Origin: Flavobacteriales bacterium
Lineage (GTDB): Bacteria; Bacteroidota; Bacteroidia; Flavobacteriales_F; PHOS-HE28
DNA length: 64,000 nt
Reading direction: 5' to 3'
Assembly (NCBI GenBank): GCA_019638085.1
Contig: JAHBUL010000003.1
Coordinates: 186,001-250,000, forward strand
Made by a program: the position numbers and the translations under genes. The notes under the pieces were generated by a model. The model ran no database searches. It saw only the letters and a program-made list of their open reading frames with translations, and had not been told where the DNA came from. This document shows, one piece after another, positions 60,376-64,000 of the stretch (position 1 is the stretch's first letter; the number at the start of each line of letters is the position of its first letter).

Positions 60376-60762
60376 CTAGAACGGCAGGTCATCCTCACCA
60401 TCCGCAGGCGGCAGGTCCGCCATGCTCGGTGGCGGGGGAGTGGCGTGGCTTGCCCCACGCGAGGTAGGGGCAGCCGCTCCCCTCCGCTCGATGCGGTCGC
60501 CCTTCAAGCTGAGGAAGTGCTTGGTCACCCCATCCTTGCCGGTCCATTCGCGACCGTTCACGTAGCAGGTCACGGTTACCTCTTCGCCGGGAGCGAAGGG
60601 GTCCAGCATGCTGGTCTTGTCCTGAACGAATTCCACGGGGATGTGCTGCGGATACTGTCCGCCTGTTTCGGTGATCACGAGTTCGCGCTTGCTGAATTTG
60701 TCGCTGATCTGTTGGGTTTCCCCGATCACCTTTACGGTGCCATTGATGGTAACTGAAGCCAT
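60376..60762 (-). CDS. DUF3127 protein with SSB-like acidic tail
   Basis: 128 aa. The first 90 residues (VTINGTVKVIGETQQISDKFSKRELVITE and EEVTVTCYVNGREWTGKDGVTKHFLSLKG) match DUF3127, an OB-fold-like family restricted to Bacteroidota and relatives. A Pro/Ala-rich linker leads to the end GEDDLPF, closely resembling the SSB C-terminal tip DDDIPF that recruits repair and replication proteins. Likely a single-stranded nucleic-acid binder. True SSB, which is longer, is presumably elsewhere. Confidence 0.8.
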   Translation of the reverse strand: MASVTINGTVKVIGETQQISDKFSKRELVITETGGQYPQHIPVEFVQDKTSMLDPFAPGEEVTVTCYVNGREWTGKDGVTKHFLSLKGDRIERRGAAAPTSRGASHATPPPPSMADLPPADGEDDLPF

Positions 60763-60795
60763 GATGTTGCGCCTATATGGGCGCGGGTTTTTAGG

Positions 60796-61692
60796 TTAGC
60801 GTTCGTTGAATGTGAGCAGGGTTTTCCAAGCCTCCTCCTTCTGCCCGTCCTGCAGGAGCTCCTTCGCCCTTGTATGCAGTGCCTTTTCCAGTCCGGCGGG
60901 GTCGTCCTCCAAACGGATGAAGAGATCGGCCAGCTCGGTGAGCTTGTATTCGTTCACGGCGGTCTCATCGGGCACTACCCGCAAGCTGCCCAATTGCCCC
61001 AGGTCATTCCCGGTAAGGATACTGCTATTGCGCACCGATCGGGGCAGGGCATCCACCCCCACACCAAAATCCTTGTTGGGTTGCGTCAGCTCGAAAAGCG
61101 CATCGCCGTGTGCCCGGCAGTAGAACATGCCGCCCATGCGTCCCACCAGATCGATCTTGCGCTGATCGATCTTGCCGTGTGCATCCAGCACGTCCTCGCT
61201 CACATGGATCAACACGACCTCGCAGAGCACGAGGTTGGCGGCACCGCCACCGCTGCCGGTCTCGATCACTTCCTTCACCTTGCACTCGAATTGGACCGGG
61301 CTTTCCTTCACCCGGAACGGACGTACCATTTCCGAAGCGATAGGAGTTAGGCCGGATTTGGCGAACTCATCGATACCTTCCGGAAATTCACCGCTGGCCA
61401 CCGAGACCTGCTGCACCATGCTGTAGGTCACCACATTGATCACCACCTCCGGTACGGCCTTCACATTGTGGTAGCTGTGTTTGGTGGTGTTGTCACGGCC
61501 ACGGCGTGCCGGGCTGAAGATGGCGATCGGAGGGTTCGCCCCGAAGACGTTGAAGAAGCTGAACGGGCTGAGGTTGGGCCGGCCTTCAGCATCGATCGTA
61601 CTGGCCAGTGCGATCGGTCGTGGCCCCACTGCACCCACGAGATAGCCGTGCAGCTCGGGGATGGAGATCAAGGAGGGATCGGCGCGCTTCAT
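60796..61692 (-). CDS. Flavin reductase-domain protein
   Basis: 298 aa. Split-barrel flavin reductase fold: RPIALASTIDAEGRPNLSPFSFFNVFGANPP near 25-55 (start quoted), VINVVTYSMVQQVSVASGEFP near 85-105, and the FECKVKEVIETG strand near 134-145. Uses FMN; the partner enzyme is unknown. A C-terminal extension of about 70 residues (LADLFIRLEDDPAGLEKALHTR) is helical and unlike short reductases. ATG at 61692 preferred; a TTG at 61707 adds five residues. Divergent from tRNA-Leu. Confidence 0.85.
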   Translation of the reverse strand: MKRADPSLISIPELHGYLVGAVGPRPIALASTIDAEGRPNLSPFSFFNVFGANPPIAIFSPARRGRDNTTKHSYHNVKAVPEVVINVVTYSMVQQVSVASGEFPEGIDEFAKSGLTPIASEMVRPFRVKESPVQFECKVKEVIETGSGGGAANLVLCEVVLIHVSEDVLDAHGKIDQRKIDLVGRMGGMFYCRAHGDALFELTQPNKDFGVGVDALPRSVRNSSILTGNDLGQLGSLRVVPDETAVNEYKLTELADLFIRLEDDPAGLEKALHTRAKELLQDGQKEEAWKTLLTFNER

Positions 61693-61742
61693 CGTGTCAT
61701 TGAACAAAGGTCGGCGAAGGTAATCCTCCGGGCTGAACAGGT

Positions 61743-61750
61743 TATCTTTG
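61743..61750 (+). promoter_or_regulatory. -7 promoter box of tRNA-Leu
   Basis: TATCTTTG, 40 bases upstream of the mature tRNA 5' end. Exact TAnnTTTG match; it likely drives the tRNA and possibly tig. Confidence 0.55.
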
Positions 61751-61790
61751 CCGCCTTCATCGGAGTACAGTAGTGCTCAGGTGAATGTGA

Positions 61791-61872
61791 ACGGACGTGG
61801 CGGAACTGGTAGACGCGCTGGCCTTAGGAGCCAGTACCGTGAGGTGTGGGGGTTCGACTCCCCCCGTCCGTA
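61791..61872 (+). tRNA. tRNA-Leu (anticodon UAG)
   Basis: Acceptor stem ACGGACG/CGTCCGT (61791-61797 with 61865-61871) plus discriminator A at 61872; D-arm with GGTAGACGC; anticodon stem CTGGC/GCCAG with loop CTTAGGA, anticodon TAG at 61825-61827; variable arm TACCGTGAGGT; T-arm GGGGGTTCGACTCCCCC. CCA is not encoded. The long variable arm fits the leucine class. Confidence 0.97.
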
Positions 61873-61976
61873 CTAAGGGCAAGTGCCCCTGAAGAACTGC
61901 GAACGATGCTTGCGCATCCCTATTCCCATACACCCTGATCCGGTAAGCACCACTTAGGCCGGGCAATCCGAACGAA

Positions 61977-63332
61977 ATGAACATTGAACGCGAAGAGACG
62001 GGCACCCTCACGGCGACCCTGAAACTGAAACTGGCACCGGCCGACTATGCTCCGGCAGTGGACAAGGTGCTGAAGGAACAACGCAAGACCGCCGCTTGGC
62101 CTGGCTTCCGTCCGGGGCAGGTGCCCATGTCCATCATCAAAAAGCGCATCGGGAAAAGCGTGTTGGTGAACGAAGTGGAGCGCTTGATCGATGAGAAACT
62201 GCGCAACTACATCGAGGAGAACAAGCTCCGTGTGCTGGGCCAGCCCTTGCCCGCGAACGAGGACATGAAAGCGAATGACTGGGACGAGCCCGGTGAGTTC
62301 AATTTCCAATATGAAGTGGGCATGGCACCATCCATCGAGGTGGAAATGAACGACAACTTGGGCGTGGAGCTTCCGCTGGTGGAAGTGGACGACAGCTTGC
62401 TGGACAAGGAGATCAATGATATGCGCCGTCGCTATGGATCGCTCAGCGATGTGGAGATCTCCGAAGCGCAGGACATGTTGATCGGCGACATCATCGAACT
62501 GGAGGAAAGCGGCGAGATCAAGCCGGGTGGCCTGATGAACCGCACCACCATCACGGTGGAGGAGATCGCGGATGAAGCTACCCGCGGTCTTTTCATCGGC
62601 AAAAAGGCCGGTGATGCCGTGAACGTGGACCCGCACAAGATCAGCAAAGGCCACGACGACCTGGCCAAGATGTTGGATGTGGACCACGAGGCGGTACACG
62701 AGCTGAAAGGTGACATGCTCTTCCGCATTGCGGAGATCAAGCGGATGGAACCCTTGGAGATAGGTCCCGAACTGTTCGAACGGACATTCGGCCAAGGCGC
62801 TGTTGCCGATGAGGCTGAGTTCCGCGCCAAAGTGAAGGAAGGTCTCGAAGGCATGTTCCTTCGCGATAGCGAACGGGTGTTCAAGCGATTGGTCATGCGT
62901 GCCTTGGTGGAGAAATCGAAGATCGAATTGCCGGATGGCTTCCTGAAGCGATGGATCTCCATGACCAGCGAAAAGCCGATCACGCCCGAGGAACTGGAAG
63001 CTGGCTATGAAGGCTACGCGGAGGGCCTGCGGAAGCAATTGATGGAGGATCGGATCGTTGAGAAATACGGTCTCGAAGCGAAAGGCGAGGAACTGAACGA
63101 GTTCGCCAAGCGCTATGTCTCCGATCAGTTCGCGCAGTATGGTATTCCTGCACCGGAAGGCGATAAGCTCCAGGAAATGGCCGGGCGCATGCTTGGGGAG
63201 CGCGAACAGATCAAGAAGATCCGCGATACCATCGTGGACCAAAAGATCACAGCACACTTCAAGGCCATGCTCAGCCCCAAGGAAAAGAAGATGTCCTTCG
63301 ATGACTTCGTAAACTTGGCCCGGACAGCCTGA
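61977..63332 (+). CDS. tig: Trigger factor
   Basis: 451 aa ribosome-bound chaperone. The ribosome-docking motif GFRPGQVP is at 43-50 (consensus GFRxGxxP), then a weakly conserved middle domain, whose PPIase-like core appears reduced or divergent as common in Bacteroidota, and a long helical C-terminal domain. Starts 104 bases after the tRNA; clpP follows, the normal tig-clpP order. Confidence 0.95.
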   Translation: MNIEREETGTLTATLKLKLAPADYAPAVDKVLKEQRKTAAWPGFRPGQVPMSIIKKRIGKSVLVNEVERLIDEKLRNYIEENKLRVLGQPLPANEDMKANDWDEPGEFNFQYEVGMAPSIEVEMNDNLGVELPLVEVDDSLLDKEINDMRRRYGSLSDVEISEAQDMLIGDIIELEESGEIKPGGLMNRTTITVEEIADEATRGLFIGKKAGDAVNVDPHKISKGHDDLAKMLDVDHEAVHELKGDMLFRIAEIKRMEPLEIGPELFERTFGQGAVADEAEFRAKVKEGLEGMFLRDSERVFKRLVMRALVEKSKIELPDGFLKRWISMTSEKPITPEELEAGYEGYAEGLRKQLMEDRIVEKYGLEAKGEELNEFAKRYVSDQFAQYGIPAPEGDKLQEMAGRMLGEREQIKKIRDTIVDQKITAHFKAMLSPKEKKMSFDDFVNLARTA

Positions 63333-63335
63333 ACA

Positions 63336-63363
63336 GTTGTCCGTTGGTAGTTCTCCGTTGTCA
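63336..63363. repeat. Single four-unit heptamer array (site D)
   Basis: GTTGTCC, GTTGGTA, GTTCTCC, GTTGTCA then GG, three bases after the tig stop codon. No inverted partner is seen before clpP. Same period and copy number as sites A to C. Confidence 0.7.
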
Positions 63364-63579
63364 GGATGGCCTCGATGCAACTTCCAAGCGACATTAGCTG
63401 CCCGAGCACTGAACTACATAAAGGCTGCATCAGCAAGACACCATCACCAGATCTCTGGTCACCAGGCCACCGATACAGATACCTCAAAAGCATCCAAGAA
63501 CCGTGCGAGGACGAACGTGCTAACAGTATTCTCCGCGTCTCGGCGTTCCATACACAACTTCATCCCCGACCAACCTCAC

Positions 63580-64000
63580 ATGATCCCCAAAGACGAATTC
63601 AAGAAGTACGCGGTGAAGCACCGCAACATCACCAGCACCACACTGGAGAGCTACATCAGCGCATCGATCACCCCCTACATCATCGAGGAGCGGCAGCTCA
63701 ATGTGGCGCAGATGGACGTGTTCAGCCGCTTGATGATGGACCGCATCATCTTCCTCGGCACCGCCATCAATGATCAAGTGGCGAACATCATCCAGGCACA
63801 ATTGCTGTTCCTGGAAAGTGTGGATCCGAAGAAGGACATCCAGATCTACCTGAACAGCCCGGGCGGTGGTGTCTATGCCGGGCTGGGGATCTATGATACG
63901 ATGCAGTACATCGTGCCTGACGTGGCCACCATCTGCACCGGCATGGCCGCTTCCATGGGGGCTGTGTTGCTTTGCGCCGGTGCCAAGGGCAAGCGGAGTG
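63580..64000 (+). CDS. clpP: ATP-dependent Clp protease proteolytic subunit (3' end outside window)
   Basis: First 140 codons of a serine peptidase. Starts [17 protein letters not shown], a longer N-terminus typical of Bacteroidota ClpP. Oligomer and active-site segments are present: [32 protein letters not shown] (oxyanion loop) and catalytic Ser125 in GMAASMGA. The catalytic His and Asp lie beyond the window. It degrades unfolded proteins with ClpX or ClpA-type partners. Follows tig after 247 bases holding array D. Confidence 0.95.
   Translation, partial: MIPKDEFKKYAVKHRNITSTTLESYISASITPYIIEERQLNVAQMDVFSRLMMDRIIFLGTAINDQVANIIQAQLLFLESVDPKKDIQIYLNSPGGGVYAGLGIYDTMQYIVPDVATICTGMAASMGAVLLCAGAKGKRS

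Overview
The window reads as a chromosome segment of a GC-rich member of the Bacteroidota, most likely Flavobacteriales-like. Evidence: three secreted proteins with C-terminal type IX secretion (T9SS) sorting domains, a fourth with a CTD-like tail, a PorV/PorQ-family barrel, TonB receptors with carboxypeptidase-regulatory N-domains, a DUF5686 protein, a bacterial geranylgeranylglyceryl-phosphate synthase, and -7 promoter boxes of the TAnnTTTG type. Coding is dense, starts rarely have Shine-Dalgarno sequences, and neighbouring genes often overlap by ATGA.

Layout. 1-6.5 kb (minus strand): RNase D (cut by the window edge), then a five-gene translationally coupled operon: Na+/solute symporter, GNAT acetyltransferase, M20 amidohydrolase, alanine racemase and an ornithine/alanine-racemase-like protein. 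6.5-9 kb: a repeat-rich gap, mannose-1-phosphate guanylyltransferase, an SprT-like metalloprotein and a small lipoprotein. 9-18.3 kb: MlaE/MlaF lipid transporter, glycine dehydrogenase GcvP, two membrane or envelope unknowns, and kynureninase plus kynurenine 3-monooxygenase. 18.3-22.5 kb: barrel-like protein, an AT-rich T9SS protein flanked by related hairpins, and small enzymes (SRPBCC, VOC, VF530, metallo-hydrolase). 22.5-33.6 kb: TolB-like/barrel giant, second M20 amidohydrolase, RecQ, TatC, DUF5686 protein, LptB. 33.7-39.7 kb: PnuC-type transporter, T9SS protein, NadR-like kinase, TPP riboswitch and its TonB receptor, antitoxin-like protein. 39.7-47.1 kb: palindromes, SprB-repeat T9SS protein, luciferase-like oxidoreductase, GGGP synthase, AhcY, small envelope proteins. 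47.3-56.4 kb: a three-gene operon of TonB receptor, 1389-residue CTD-like protein and PorV-family barrel. 56.4-64 kb: GreA, HIT protein, RuvC, flippase-like protein, glycosyltransferase, DUF3127 protein, flavin reductase, tRNA-Leu(UAG), trigger factor and the start of ClpP.

How it fits together. Much of the window serves the cell envelope: lipid transport (Mla, Lpt), Tat export, T9SS cargo, TonB import and mannose activation. A second theme is cofactor supply: kynurenine enzymes (NAD precursor route), a PnuC transporter with a NadR-like kinase, and thiamine uptake under a TPP riboswitch.

The most unusual signals are non-coding. Short arrays, nearly always of four heptamers, often occur as inverted pairs in intergenic gaps, and two of these sites also share a near-identical terminator hairpin. 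There are also perfect palindromes of 50 and 38 bp. The best protein-level candidate for an under-described system is the TonB receptor / giant CTD protein / PorV-family operon.
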